A stretch of 64,000 nucleotides of DNA from Xylanibacter rarus (GCF_001275135.1 NZ_LFQU01000001.1:310001-374000); one strand, 5' to 3'; positions 9,551 to 18,051 are shown, counted from the first letter of the stretch. Notes: generated from the sequence alone by a model not told the origin. Numbers and translations: made by a program.

Positions 9551-10231
9551 ATGCTTATGTTTACTACTACCGAATTCATCTTGCGCATAGCCATTGCCGG
9601 TGTGCTGGGCGCTGCTGTCGGCCTTGAGCGAGAGCTGCGGGCCAAGGAAGCCGGTACGCGTACACATTTTCTTGTGGCGATGGGGTCGGCTCTTTTCACC
9701 ATCCTTTCGCAGTATGGCTTCGACGAGTCGCTGAAAATCTACAGCTCGTTTGCCTCTTTCGACCCGTCGCGTATAGCGGCTCAGGTGGTTACGGGTATCG
9801 GATTTATTGGTGCCGGCACCATAATCTTTCAGAAACATGTGGTGAAAGGGCTTACCACGGCTGCCGGACTATGGGCTACTGCTGCCATAGGCATGACTGC
9901 TGCCACCGGGCTTTATGCCCTCGCCATAGGCAGCACGGTGCTTGTGCTGTGCTGTCTTGAGGTATTCTCCTTTGTGGTTAACCGTTTCGGAATGAAAAAG
10001 ATAGCCGTAACGTTTTCCACACGTAGCCATGACACAGTGCGTCAGCTGCTCAGCGAGCTGCAGGCTGATGGCGTTGACTTTGACAACTACGGGATGAAGC
10101 AGATTGTGGTTGACGGAGAACGGCAGTATGAGGTTACGCTCGAGATGAAGCTGCGCCGCAGAAATTACCGCACCCGCATTCTCGATTTTGTCAAGGAGTT
10201 CAACGGTGTAAGCATCGAACTCATAGAATAG
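9551..10231 (+). CDS. MgtC/SapB family membrane protein
   Basis: A 226-residue protein with four to five hydrophobic helices in the first 145 residues and a soluble ACT-like domain after about 150. The MgtC signature is present: AAVGLERELRAKEAGTRTHF near residue 20, then GIGFIGAGTIIF and GLTTAAGLWATAAIGM. In other bacteria the family includes virulence-linked MgtC, which modulates F-type ATP synthase, and family members of unknown function; the role here is not known. It is a single gene with its own promoter. Confidence 0.9.
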   Translation: MLMFTTTEFILRIAIAGVLGAAVGLERELRAKEAGTRTHFLVAMGSALFTILSQYGFDESLKIYSSFASFDPSRIAAQVVTGIGFIGAGTIIFQKHVVKGLTTAAGLWATAAIGMTAATGLYALAIGSTVLVLCCLEVFSFVVNRFGMKKIAVTFSTRSHDTVRQLLSELQADGVDFDNYGMKQIVVDGERQYEVTLEMKLRRRNYRTRILDFVKEFNGVSIELIE

Positions 10232-10395
10232 CCTGTGTCAGGCTCATGCCGTGTCCGGTCGTCAGGCAATCTGCCTACTGCATTTTTATCCTTTTTGTGC
10301 CTTGTCCTGATTTCGGGGCGATGTGCAGAAAGGTTATTTTTTGTGAAACAGAATTACTGGCTTGATTGTTTTCGTATGGATATGATAATTTTTTG

Positions 10396-10482
10396 TATCT
10401 TTGAAAAAGATATGAAACGGCTCGGCAAAGTCTGCTTAAAAAGCACAGGTTTCTTACCTGTCATTGCACTTGCCTTTTGCCG
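10396..10482 (+). promoter_or_regulatory. Promoter -7 box and structured leader of the DUF1593 gene
   Basis: TATCTTTG at 10396-10403 is a good -7 element; the -33 box is not clear. A leader of about 130 bases follows. CGGCAAAG (10423-10430) can pair with CTTTTGCCG (10474-10482), enclosing two small hairpins, TGCTT/AAGCA (10433-10445) and ACAGGT/ACCTGT (10445-10461), which overlap by one base. The fold resembles a multi-branch leader, but I recognise no known riboswitch. Confidence 0.45.
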
Positions 10483-10539
10483 TATTTGCATATAACGTCA
10501 ATAACATATAAAGATTTTTTATCATCAATTTTATTATCC

Positions 10540-11889
10540 ATGATTAAACGCAATTCCTTATTCAGATTATTATTTATTCTTTTATCATCTTCATTCATGC
10601 TTGCCGCCCCTTCGTGCTTGTTTGCGGAGAAGCACAGGCTAATCGTTACTACCGACATCGGCGGAACCGATCCTGACGACGAGCAGTCTATGGTGCATCT
10701 CTTGCTCATGTCTGATGATGTTGACATCGAGGGACTTATATGTAATGTGGCATTTGTGAAGACGCCTCTGGGCTTGCCCGTGTTGAATAAGATTATAGAT
10801 GCATACGAGAAGGCTTATCCTAATCTTATTGTTCACGACAAGGGCTATCCTTCGGCCGCCAGTCTGCGCTCTGTAGCCGTTGCCGGTCAGGCTGGAGTGG
10901 GCATGGCCGACGTAGGTGAGGGACACGACACTCCGGGCTCAGAACTCATAATACGTGCCGTTGACAGCAAAGATCCCCGTCCGGTATGGGTTAACGCATG
11001 GGGAGGCATGAACACGGTGGCTCAGGCGTTGTGGAAGGTGAAGCACACAAGGAGTGCGGCAGATGTGGCCAAGTTTGTGTCGAAGCTGCGCATCTATGAC
11101 GTGCTTGGGCAGTGTGATGCCGGAGCATGGATAGCCAGAACCTTTCCCGACATCGTCTATCTTCGCAATACTGCCGTGTACGGCTGGGCGCCGTCAGACA
11201 GTTGGGTAGACGACAATGTGCAGAAGTATGGGCCTCTCGGCGCTGCTTATCCTGACAGGATGTGGGCCACAGAGGGCGACAGCCCTGCCTTCATGTATCT
11301 TGTTGACAACGGGCTGAATGTGCCGTCGGAGCCTGAATACGGCGGCTGGGGCGGACGCTTCGGCACGGAAAAGGTGGCCGGTGTAAGAGGTATGGACTGG
11401 GTTGAGAAGAATAATCTTGACGAGAAACAGTATGATCCTTACTATATGTTCACCAATTCGGGCGAGGGCAGTGAGGCCATTGCCCGATGGAAGACTGCCA
11501 TACTGAACGATTTTGCGGCACGTGTAAAATGGAGCGTGTGTGCTGACTATAATGATGCCAACCATCATCCTGTAGTACGTTTCAGTGACGAGAAGACTGA
11601 CACCAAGGCTGTGAGATATGTTGACGCTAAGCCCGGCGACCGGCTGCAGTTCGACTTTTCGGGCTCTTATGATCCTGACGGCAACGAGATAAGCTACGGG
11701 CTTTATGTCTATGATGACGCTACCGACTGCGGTCAGCGTCTTGAAGTGAGCGATGCTGCCACGGGGCGTCCGTCTTTGTCAATACCGGAATCAGTGTCAA
11801 AGGCTACGATACACCTTATTCAGGAAGTTACAGACAACGGCAGTCCGGCTCTGACGTCATACCGTAGGATAGTCGTCAGGGTGAAATGA
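10540..11889 (+). CDS. Secreted DUF1593 protein, nucleoside-hydrolase-like
   Basis: A 449-residue protein from ATG 10540 with a signal peptide (about residues 1-25: hydrophobic LFRLLFILLSSSFMLAAPSC, possibly a lipobox Cys). The N-terminal half has the nucleoside-hydrolase-like aspartate cluster TTDIGGTDPDDEQSM. The C-terminal part (about 345-449) is an Ig-like sandwich (PGDRLQFDFSGSYDPDGNEI). DUF1593 proteins are found in polysaccharide-degrading bacteria and some were called cellulose-binding, but activity is not settled. The start was chosen because the signal peptide begins there. No carbohydrate-use genes are adjacent. Confidence 0.85.
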   Translation: MIKRNSLFRLLFILLSSSFMLAAPSCLFAEKHRLIVTTDIGGTDPDDEQSMVHLLLMSDDVDIEGLICNVAFVKTPLGLPVLNKIIDAYEKAYPNLIVHDKGYPSAASLRSVAVAGQAGVGMADVGEGHDTPGSELIIRAVDSKDPRPVWVNAWGGMNTVAQALWKVKHTRSAADVAKFVSKLRIYDVLGQCDAGAWIARTFPDIVYLRNTAVYGWAPSDSWVDDNVQKYGPLGAAYPDRMWATEGDSPAFMYLVDNGLNVPSEPEYGGWGGRFGTEKVAGVRGMDWVEKNNLDEKQYDPYYMFTNSGEGSEAIARWKTAILNDFAARVKWSVCADYNDANHHPVVRFSDEKTDTKAVRYVDAKPGDRLQFDFSGSYDPDGNEISYGLYVYDDATDCGQRLEVSDAATGRPSLSIPESVSKATIHLIQEVTDNGSPALTSYRRIVVRVK

Positions 11890-11925
11890 GCAGCGTGGTG
11901 TCTGGCGTTACTGATGAGGTAAAAC

Positions 11926-12138
11926 TATTTTCTTTAAAAACTCATCACTCGTCACATTCGCATATAATGCGCTGGCTGTCAGTGATTTGAATCGTGATGA
12001 GTTGATTTCTCAACTCATCACACAATAATGTCAGGGCGTGGCGTGACGAGTTGAGAAGTCAACTCGTCACAGTATATCCTGCTGATATTCAGAATGTTAC
12101 GCAGGAATGTGACGAGTGATGAGTTTTTAAAGAAAATA
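11926..12138. repeat. Family A element, complete: 34-bp inverted arms and two hairpins
   Basis: Bases 11926-11959 and 12105-12138 are a perfect 34-bp inverted repeat (core ACTCATCACTCGTCACATTC). Between them are two near-identical hairpins: GTGATGAGTTGA paired with its complement at 11994-12005/12010-12021, and GTGACGAGTTGA at 12043-12054/12059-12070, both with 4-base loops. There is no credible coding frame. The layout resembles a miniature inverted-repeat element, but no target duplication is obvious at its ends. Related halves lie at 29426-29521 and 31807-31904. Confidence 0.85.
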
Positions 12139-12190
12139 TTTTCTGCCTACAGTGTGCCGATGTATATTCGTATTGCATGCCCTAATGCTG

Positions 12191-12281
12191 TCTTTTGTAT
12201 TATGAAAGGTGTCCTTTTGCCGTGTGAAAGACGGCATATTGCAATGCAAAAGGTCGTCTTTCACACGGCAAAATGCCGCAT
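12191..12281. repeat. Family B repeat, copy 1
   Basis: The region contains a perfect 19-bp stem, 12215-12233 against 12255-12273 (TTTTGCCGTGTGAAAGACG and complement), with AAAGGTGTCCTTTTGC and GCAAAAGG units. It shares AAAAGG/CCTTTTGC palindromes and a CATATTGCA motif with the copy at 31929-32009. It follows the family A element. Short open frames run through it on both strands but have no start context or conservation that I can see. The rest of the gap to the PepSY gene at 12446 shows nothing else. Confidence 0.7.
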
Positions 12282-12445
12282 CTGTCCGGATGAACGGTAA
12301 GGAATTATACGGCAAGAGCACGCCTCACATAAAGTCGGGAGGTGTGCTCTTGCATTATTATCTAGATTGTAGATATATCGTTTTCAGTATGTTATGCATC
12401 GGCCATGGTGCCTGTTGCTGTTTGCTTTTATAGAATATAGGTTTA

Positions 12446-12892
12446 TCATTCAATGTCTATGACCTGGAATTTCTTGTTGAACGTTATCTCTATGCGGTTC
12501 GACAGGTCTATTTCGTATTCCTTGGCGTCTCTTTCAATCTTAATTATTATGCATCCCGGATAGTTCTTCTTGACATACGAACTTATTTGCGGCGGAACTA
12601 TGCTTGCCGGCACGGCCGAGCGCTTGCAGCTTATTTCGGTCCAGTTGCCGTTGCTGTCAAACTCTATTTTCTCACCGTTGGTGAAGATAACGGTATATTC
12701 TTTTGAGAAGAATCCCGATTCCACTTTCGCCAAGGCCACCTTCTTGTTGCTGAAGTGCCTGCTGAGCAGCTGCTGTGCATTATGCGGCATCTGGCTTACA
12801 CTGATAGGTTTCTCGTTGCCGGCCGCGGCATTTAGTGTTACGGCCAGGAGCAATGTTATCATCATTGCAGCTTTTTTGATGTAATCTTTCAT
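12446..12892 (-). CDS. PepSY-like periplasmic protein, paralogue 1
   Basis: A 148-residue secreted protein with a signal peptide (MKDYIKKAAMMITLLLAV, cleavage near residue 24 before NEKPISV) followed by two PepSY-like repeats. It carries the family pattern FFSKEYTVIFTNGEKIEFD, then GNWTEISCK and VPASIVPPQISSYVKKNYPG. I chose ATG 12892, not an earlier ATG at 12931, because the signal peptide begins there and the length then equals paralogue 2 exactly. Function is unproven; PepSY-like proteins of this fold are usually periplasmic. It is the last gene downstream of a two-component system on the same strand. Confidence 0.85.
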   Translation of the reverse strand: MKDYIKKAAMMITLLLAVTLNAAAGNEKPISVSQMPHNAQQLLSRHFSNKKVALAKVESGFFSKEYTVIFTNGEKIEFDSNGNWTEISCKRSAVPASIVPPQISSYVKKNYPGCIIIKIERDAKEYEIDLSNRIEITFNKKFQVIDIE

Positions 12893-13024
12893 AATGTATT
12901 CTGCGGTTTTTGTTAAGTTACAGTCTGTCATATAGAGATTATCCGGCTTGTCCCGGATGGTTGCCTCTGCCCGTTTTTCGCATTGCCGTCTGCTGTTTTG
13001 TTGCCTTTCCTTTTTATGTCATAT

Positions 13025-13087
13025 GTCTGTTTGTCCGTTTTGACGCAGGCGTAGCTGGCTACGTCAACGCAAAATGGTCAAACAGAC
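13025..13087. repeat. Imperfect long inverted repeat between PepSY paralogues
   Basis: Bases 13025-13055 and 13058-13087 are imperfect inverted copies: GTCTGTTTG on the left matches CAAACAGAC on the right, with GCGTAGC against GCTACGT in the centre, so RNA would form one long hairpin with an almost closed tip. GC-rich short inverted segments continue to about 13190. The gap 12893-13308 holds no gene. Confidence 0.7.
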
Positions 13088-13308
13088 TGCGGCAAATACA
13101 CAAAGTGTAATATATCAGTCGGCATACGCCTGCGGGCTTGCCCGGCGCAGCCTTACGGCTTACTTGGGGCAAAGCTGGCAGACATGTGCCTTGCGTTGTT
13201 GCTGTGGCTCTGTCTGTCAGCTTTTTGCAGTTCTGACGCCTTCTGGCTGCTATAGCGCCGGCTTTGTCATTGCAGGCATCAGATGCTTTATTGTCATGTC
13301 AGTTTTAT

Positions 13309-13755
13309 TTAGTCGATGTCTATGACAACGAAGTTCTTGTTGAAGGTTATCTCCATGCCGTTGGCCAGATTAACCTCATATTCGTTGTTGCCCTTTTCAA
13401 GCTTCAGCACCTTTACTCCCGGATAGTTGGATTTCAGGTAGCTTGCTATTTTTGCGGGGATGAGCTTTGCCGGCACGGCTGAGAGCTTGCAGTCAATCTC
13501 TTTCCAGTTGCCTTTCTTGTCAAACTCCACCTTCTCGCCGCTTGTGAACACCACCTCGTAGTTCTTGTCTAGCAGTCCTGTCTCCTGCTTTGCCATTGCC
13601 ACCTTCTTGCCTGCGAAGTGACTCTTTATCACCTGCTGCGAAACAGCCGGAAGCTGACTTACTGCTATTGGCTTGTCGTTGTCGGCAACAGCTTTAACCT
13701 GGAACGCTATCATGCAAACTAATGCAACTACACATGTCTGGATAATTCTTTTCAT
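13309..13755 (-). CDS. PepSY-like periplasmic protein, paralogue 2
   Basis: A 148-residue secreted protein, the same length as paralogue 1 and clearly homologous: SVSQMPHNAQQLLSRHF there matches AVSQLPAVSQQVIKSHF here, and both share FTxGEKxEFD and the end pattern EITFNKxFxVIDI. It has a signal peptide of about 24 residues, then two PepSY-like beta-alpha repeats. It lies 110 bases after the sensor kinase gene. A -7-like CATCTTTG (minus strand, 13813-13806) may give it its own promoter. It may be a target or accessory of the kinase, by position only. Confidence 0.87.
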   Translation of the reverse strand: MKRIIQTCVVALVCMIAFQVKAVADNDKPIAVSQLPAVSQQVIKSHFAGKKVAMAKQETGLLDKNYEVVFTSGEKVEFDKKGNWKEIDCKLSAVPAKLIPAKIASYLKSNYPGVKVLKLEKGNNEYEVNLANGMEITFNKNFVVIDID

Positions 13756-13865
13756 AATCTTCTTTTTTTAGGGTTTGTAATCATTGTTTGTTCTTTTGTT
13801 TGATGCAAAGATGCAAGGGGTTTCTGAAAAGAATCTGAAAAAACGGTTCGGAATCAGGTTTTTAA

Positions 13866-15146
13866 CTAATTTTTGCTTTTCCTTATTTCGAACGCATGTT
13901 TTCCGTTGCTGAAGCTGTAGGTTATCTCCATGCCGTACTGCGAGCAGATGGCTTTCACGATGGCAAGTCCCAGTCCGGTTGACGATTTCTTGCCGGCTGA
14001 ATGATAGAAGCGTTCAAATATCTTGTCGCTGTCAAGCCGCTCGGGCTGTCCGGTGTTCTCTATTCTTATGTGTGAGCTGTCCGATGTGATGTTTATCTCG
14101 CCCCCTTCTATGTTATGCACAAAGGCATTCTTCACGAGGTTGGTCATCAGCACGTTGGCCAGCTGCTCGTCCATGTCTGCCACGGGAGCCTCTTCGCACA
14201 TGTTGCTGACGGTTATCTTCATGCGCGAGTATACCGGTTTCAGATTGTTTACGGCATGCGCCGTAACCTCCTTAAGGCTTACAGGTCCGTGAGCGGCAAA
14301 CTGTCCGTTGTCTATCTTGCACAGAAGCAGCAGCGAGCGGTTGGTCTCCGTCAGCTCTTTCAGCGTGTGCAGCGTCTTTATTATCTCTGCCATCTGGTTC
14401 TCCGTAAGTCCTTCTTCGTCGAGCAGCATCTCGAGCCTGTTGCGGCATACGGCTAGCGGTGTCTGCATCTCGTGCGACGCGTTGGCTATGAAGAGCTTCT
14501 GCTGTTCATATTGCTTCTCGTTTCGCTCAATGCTCCTCATCACCGTTTCGTTGAGCTTTCTGAATTCGGTTATCCTCGTGTCGTTCTCCAGCGGCTTTAT
14601 GTTCTTGCCGAGCTTATACGTGTCGAGCCATCCGAAGAGCCTTTTCAGCGGTTTCATGCTGTGCCTGATGGTCCATAGGTTGACGATTATCATGCCCGTG
14701 AGCAGACCGAAATACAGCACCACAAGCCAGATGAATATCGAGTTCTTCAGGTTCTGTTTGTCTATCGTTGGCGTGAACACCGTAAGCTCATGATACTTGT
14801 CGTCGTTCGACTTGAAGATATACGTTACGGCCCTTGTCTGTTCAAACTTGTTGTCGTTGGGCACATACGTCTCCATGTCGCGGTATCTTATGTGCGAGTG
14901 GCTCTCGGCATACTCGTCCGACACGGTGTGTATATAGTAGTTGTTGCCTGCGCCGTTGTGGGTGTCGGGCAGGGGCACTCCTGCCAGATAGTCGGTAATG
15001 AGCGCTTCGGCATAGCTCGTCAGGCTGTCGTCGGTCTTGTTGTTGATTTCTTTTATTATCGCAAAATAGAAGCCTACGGCCCACAGGGCAATGCCTATGG
15101 CCTTTAGCACCGACAGTCTGAAGGTTAGGACATTCTGCAGCTTCAT
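13866..15146 (-). CDS. Sensor histidine kinase
   Basis: A 426-residue membrane kinase. It has two membrane helices (about residues 13-32 and 137-159) enclosing a periplasmic sensor of about 100 residues, a HAMP-like linker, and the phospho-accepting box NASHEMQTPLAVCRNRLEML (His near residue 225). The ATPase domain follows with the N box LMTNLVKNAFVHN and the F/G boxes IFERFYHSAGKKSSTGLGLA. It overlaps the response-regulator gene by 4 bases and is the second gene of that operon. The signal is unknown. Adjacency to secreted PepSY-like proteins suggests an envelope signal, as inference. Confidence 0.93.
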   Translation of the reverse strand: MKLQNVLTFRLSVLKAIGIALWAVGFYFAIIKEINNKTDDSLTSYAEALITDYLAGVPLPDTHNGAGNNYYIHTVSDEYAESHSHIRYRDMETYVPNDNKFEQTRAVTYIFKSNDDKYHELTVFTPTIDKQNLKNSIFIWLVVLYFGLLTGMIIVNLWTIRHSMKPLKRLFGWLDTYKLGKNIKPLENDTRITEFRKLNETVMRSIERNEKQYEQQKLFIANASHEMQTPLAVCRNRLEMLLDEEGLTENQMAEIIKTLHTLKELTETNRSLLLLCKIDNGQFAAHGPVSLKEVTAHAVNNLKPVYSRMKITVSNMCEEAPVADMDEQLANVLMTNLVKNAFVHNIEGGEINITSDSSHIRIENTGQPERLDSDKIFERFYHSAGKKSSTGLGLAIVKAICSQYGMEITYSFSNGKHAFEIRKSKN

Positions 15147-15820
15147 ACCTTAATGAGCTTATACCCGAAACCGTATATAGTCTTTATCTCGATGTCGGCG
15201 CCTGCCGTCTTCAGCTTTTTGCGCAGGTTTTTTATCTGTGCATATATGAAGTCGAAGTTGTCGGCCTGGTCGATGTCGTCGCCCCACACGCCTTCGGCCA
15301 GCGTCTGCTTCTCTATCAGGCGGTTTGCCCGGTTGACAAGATAGTGAAGGATTTCATATTCCTTTCGTCCGAGGTCGATGTCCTGTCCGTTCACCTCCAC
15401 CTTGAACGTGTCGGGATGGATGGTCACGTTGCCGAACTTTATGTTGTTCTCGCCGTTCTGTGTGTGGCGTCTCATCACGCTCCTGATGCGTGCGTGCAGC
15501 TCAGCCAGATGGAAGGGCTTAGCCAGATAGTCGTCGGCGCCGAGTTCGAGTCCGGCCACCTTGTCGTCGATAGAATCCTTTGCCGATATTATGATGACGT
15601 TCTTGCGCTTGCCGCGTTCTGCCAGTTCTCTCATCAGGTTAAGGCCGTTGCCGTCAGGCAGCATAATGTCCAGCAGTATGCAGTCGTATTCATAAATAAA
15701 CAGCTTGGTGTGAGCCGTAGCGTAGTCGGGGGCTGTCTCCACCACGTAGCGCTCTTTTTCGAGCGAGCGTACAATGATGTCTCTCAGGTCGGCGTTGTCT
15801 TCTATTACGAGTATCTTCAT
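15143..15820 (-). CDS. OmpR/PhoB-type response regulator
   Basis: A 225-residue two-domain regulator. The receiver domain (1-115) has the acidic pocket IEDN near residue 7, phospho-acceptor Asp51 in LLDIMLPDGNG, and the conserved Lys in IISAKDS. A winged helix of the OmpR class (about 128-225) ends YGFGYKLIKV. The gene is translationally coupled to the kinase that follows (ATGA overlap), so the pair is a cognate two-component system. Confidence 0.95.
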   Translation of the reverse strand: MKILVIEDNADLRDIIVRSLEKERYVVETAPDYATAHTKLFIYEYDCILLDIMLPDGNGLNLMRELAERGKRKNVIIISAKDSIDDKVAGLELGADDYLAKPFHLAELHARIRSVMRRHTQNGENNIKFGNVTIHPDTFKVEVNGQDIDLGRKEYEILHYLVNRANRLIEKQTLAEGVWGDDIDQADNFDFIYAQIKNLRKKLKTAGADIEIKTIYGFGYKLIKV

Positions 15821-15864
15821 TTCCTTTAAATATAAGTTTTATGCCAGGGGCATTTAATGAACGT

Positions 15865-15890
15865 CGGGCGGCATCTGCCGACGCCGCCCG
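15865..15890 (-). terminator. GC-rich hairpin after the acyl-CoA synthetase gene
   Basis: CGGGCGGC (15865-15872) pairs with GCCGCCCG (15883-15890) across a 10-base loop. It lies 15 bases past the stop of the gene ending at 15905 and before the response regulator. No U run follows on the minus strand, so it is a probable but not certain terminator. Confidence 0.5.
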
Positions 15891-15904
15891 AAGGTTTGTT
15901 ATTG

Positions 15905-17965
15905 TTATTTTTCAATACGTATTCTGGCGTCTACTGCCGTAACGTTGTCTTCGTCGGCCAGCAGCGGGTTGATGTCGAGCTCCTTTATTTCGGTGGTAAA
16001 CCTCAGAAGTGTTGACAGGCGCACGATAATCTCTGCATACTTCTGCTCGTTGAGACCCTTCTGTCCGCGCGTACCCTTTATTATCTTGTATGCGCGCAGA
16101 GAGCGTATCATTGAGTAGGCCTCGTCGTAAGACAGAGGAGCAAGTCCGCTTGAAACGTCCTTCAGCACCTCGACGAATATGCCGCCGAGTCCGCACAATA
16201 CGATGTGGCCGAAGCGCGGTTCGTATTTGGCTCCGATAAACAGCTCCTTGCCTTTGATCATCTTCTGCACCATGATGGCCTTCGCACCCTCAATCTTCAT
16301 CATGCGGTCGAACTCCATTTCGAGATGTTCCGCACTCATTATGTTGAGCGCAACGCCGCCCACGTCGCTCTTGTGTACAGGGCCTACGACCTTTGCCACT
16401 ACCGGATAGCCTACCTTGTCGGCAAATGCAGTAAGTTCGCCTTTAGAGTCGCTCACCATTTCGGGCACCATAGGGATGCCTGCGCACTCGAATATCTGAT
16501 GCACCAGTTCGGGGGCTATGTATCCGTCTTCTTTGATGCCTGCAATAATCTCTCTTATCCTCGGGATGTCAACGCCGAAGAGTTCTATCTCGGGTGATGC
16601 CGGCTTTGGCGTCTTCATAATCTGCGTGAGGGCTGTTGCGAGCGTAACCTCGTCGCTGAAGTTTACGTGTCCCTTCTTCAGGAACTCTGCCACTTCCGGT
16701 CCTGCTGTGTGCAGACAAGGCAGGATGGGGAATATAGGCTTCTTGCACTCCAGAATCTTCTTGTGCAGCACGTCGTAAGCCTCATACAGCTGAACGAGGC
16801 CCGGTGTGCCGAAGATTACGAATATGGCGTCGATGTCCTTAAACTTGTTTTCGCAGTAGTCGATGGCTATGCCCAGATGCTCGGGTGTTCCGGTTGCAAG
16901 GATGTCTATGGGGTTAGCCACTGATGCTCCGGGGAAGAGCAGGCTCTTCAGCTCGTCGGCGTCGGGACCTTCAATCTTCGGAACGTTGAGTCCGCCTTTA
17001 GACAGCGCGTCGGTAAGCATCACGCCGGGGCCTCCTGCGTGGGTTACGATGGCAAAGTTGCGGCCTGTGAGCGGCGGAAGTGTGAAGATACAGCCCACGG
17101 TTGTGAGTTCCTCTCTTGAGAAACAGCGCACGATGCCCGCCTTGCGGAACAGAGCCTCTACGGCTGAGTCGCTGCTGGCAATGGCTCCTGTGTGCGATGA
17201 TGCGGCACGGCTTCCGCTCTCGCTGCTGCCGGCCTTGATGGCTGCTATGCGGCATCCCTTGCGTATGAGCGATGAGGCGTGGAAGAGAAGCTTGTCTGGA
17301 TTGCTCACGTTCTCGATGTAGAGCAGCTTGACGTGTGAGTCTTTTTCCGGGTCGAAGTTCTCGTCCATGTATTGCAGCACGTCCTCGATGCCGATCTGCT
17401 TGCCGTTGCCGATGCTCCATACAGAGTTGAACGGCAGGCCCTTTGTTACGGCCGACTCGAGGATAAACACTGCCGTTGCGCCCGAACCGCTGATGAAGTC
17501 GACGCCTTTTTCGTGCAGTGTAGGTATTGGTTTGGTGAACACGCTGTGATGCCATGAGTTGAGCAGACCGATACAGTTAGGTCCTATGAGTGCTGCTCCG
17601 TGGCGTTCGCAGGTGTCGAGTATGTGTTGTTCGAGCTTTGCTCCCTCTTTTGTCTCCTCGCCGAAGCCTGCAGATATTATTATGAAGGCCTTTACGCCTT
17701 TGTCTTCAGCCAGGCGGTCTACTGTTTCGGGGCACATGTGCGATGGTATTACGAGAATAGCCAGGTCGGTGGGCGGCAGTTCGCTTATGTCGTGAAATGC
17801 TTTTACGCCTTGCACTTCGTCTTCTTTCGGGTTGACAATGCGCAGAACGCCTTTGTAGCCTCCGTTGATAATGTTGCGCACGATGGCGCCTCCGGGTTTG
17901 TGAACGTTGTTTGAGCCGCCGATTACGACGATGCTCTCCGGGTGCAGAAGTTGTCGGTTAATCAT
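15905..17965 (-). CDS. Acetate/acyl-CoA ligase (ADP-forming), fused subunits
   Basis: A 686-residue acyl-CoA synthetase of the NDP-forming class: acyl-CoA + ADP + Pi gives acid + CoA + ATP. Domains in order are an N-terminal CoA-binding Rossmann domain (IVVIGGSNNVHKPGG), succinyl-CoA-ligase-like domains with the phospho-histidine motif SSHTGAIAS (near residue 257), and a C-terminal ATP-grasp domain (GYPVVAKVVGPVHKSDVGGV, about 515-686). Alpha and beta parts are fused in the usual length. In fermenting bacteria it conserves energy when acetyl- or branched acyl-CoA is released as acid. It appears to be a single gene. Confidence 0.92.
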   Translation of the reverse strand: MINRQLLHPESIVVIGGSNNVHKPGGAIVRNIINGGYKGVLRIVNPKEDEVQGVKAFHDISELPPTDLAILVIPSHMCPETVDRLAEDKGVKAFIIISAGFGEETKEGAKLEQHILDTCERHGAALIGPNCIGLLNSWHHSVFTKPIPTLHEKGVDFISGSGATAVFILESAVTKGLPFNSVWSIGNGKQIGIEDVLQYMDENFDPEKDSHVKLLYIENVSNPDKLLFHASSLIRKGCRIAAIKAGSSESGSRAASSHTGAIASSDSAVEALFRKAGIVRCFSREELTTVGCIFTLPPLTGRNFAIVTHAGGPGVMLTDALSKGGLNVPKIEGPDADELKSLLFPGASVANPIDILATGTPEHLGIAIDYCENKFKDIDAIFVIFGTPGLVQLYEAYDVLHKKILECKKPIFPILPCLHTAGPEVAEFLKKGHVNFSDEVTLATALTQIMKTPKPASPEIELFGVDIPRIREIIAGIKEDGYIAPELVHQIFECAGIPMVPEMVSDSKGELTAFADKVGYPVVAKVVGPVHKSDVGGVALNIMSAEHLEMEFDRMMKIEGAKAIMVQKMIKGKELFIGAKYEPRFGHIVLCGLGGIFVEVLKDVSSGLAPLSYDEAYSMIRSLRAYKIIKGTRGQKGLNEQKYAEIIVRLSTLLRFTTEIKELDINPLLADEDNVTAVDARIRIEK

Positions 17966-17995
17966 GAGTTTTATGTTTAGGGTTAATAGGGTTTT

Positions 17996-18037
17996 GCCGC
18001 TTGCGCCCCCTTGCTGTAGCGGGGGCGTTGTAGCGGC
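17996..18037 (-). terminator. Hairpin between bcp and the acyl-CoA synthetase gene
   Basis: GCCGC and GCGCCCCC (17996-18010) pair with GGGGGCG and GCGGC (18021-18037) around a 10-base loop. It lies 14 bases past the bcp stop, so it likely ends or attenuates the bcp transcript. There is no U run on the minus strand. Confidence 0.45.
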
Positions 18038-18051
18038 TGTTATCTTTTATG

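Noticed and set aside
10235-10495. An 86-residue open frame before the DUF1593 gene
   Set aside because: It overlaps the promoter and folded leader, lacks homologous features, and its Cys/Phe-rich translation reflects AT-rich intergenic DNA.
11926-12138. Possible CRISPR array
   Set aside because: Repeats are inverted, not direct; there are only two inner hairpins, no regular spacers, and no cas genes in the window.
12094-12321. Short open frames on both strands in the family B repeat
   Set aside because: They consist of the repeat units translated (KRYxF/CRVKD-like strings), have no start context and appear on both strands at once; the repeat explains them.
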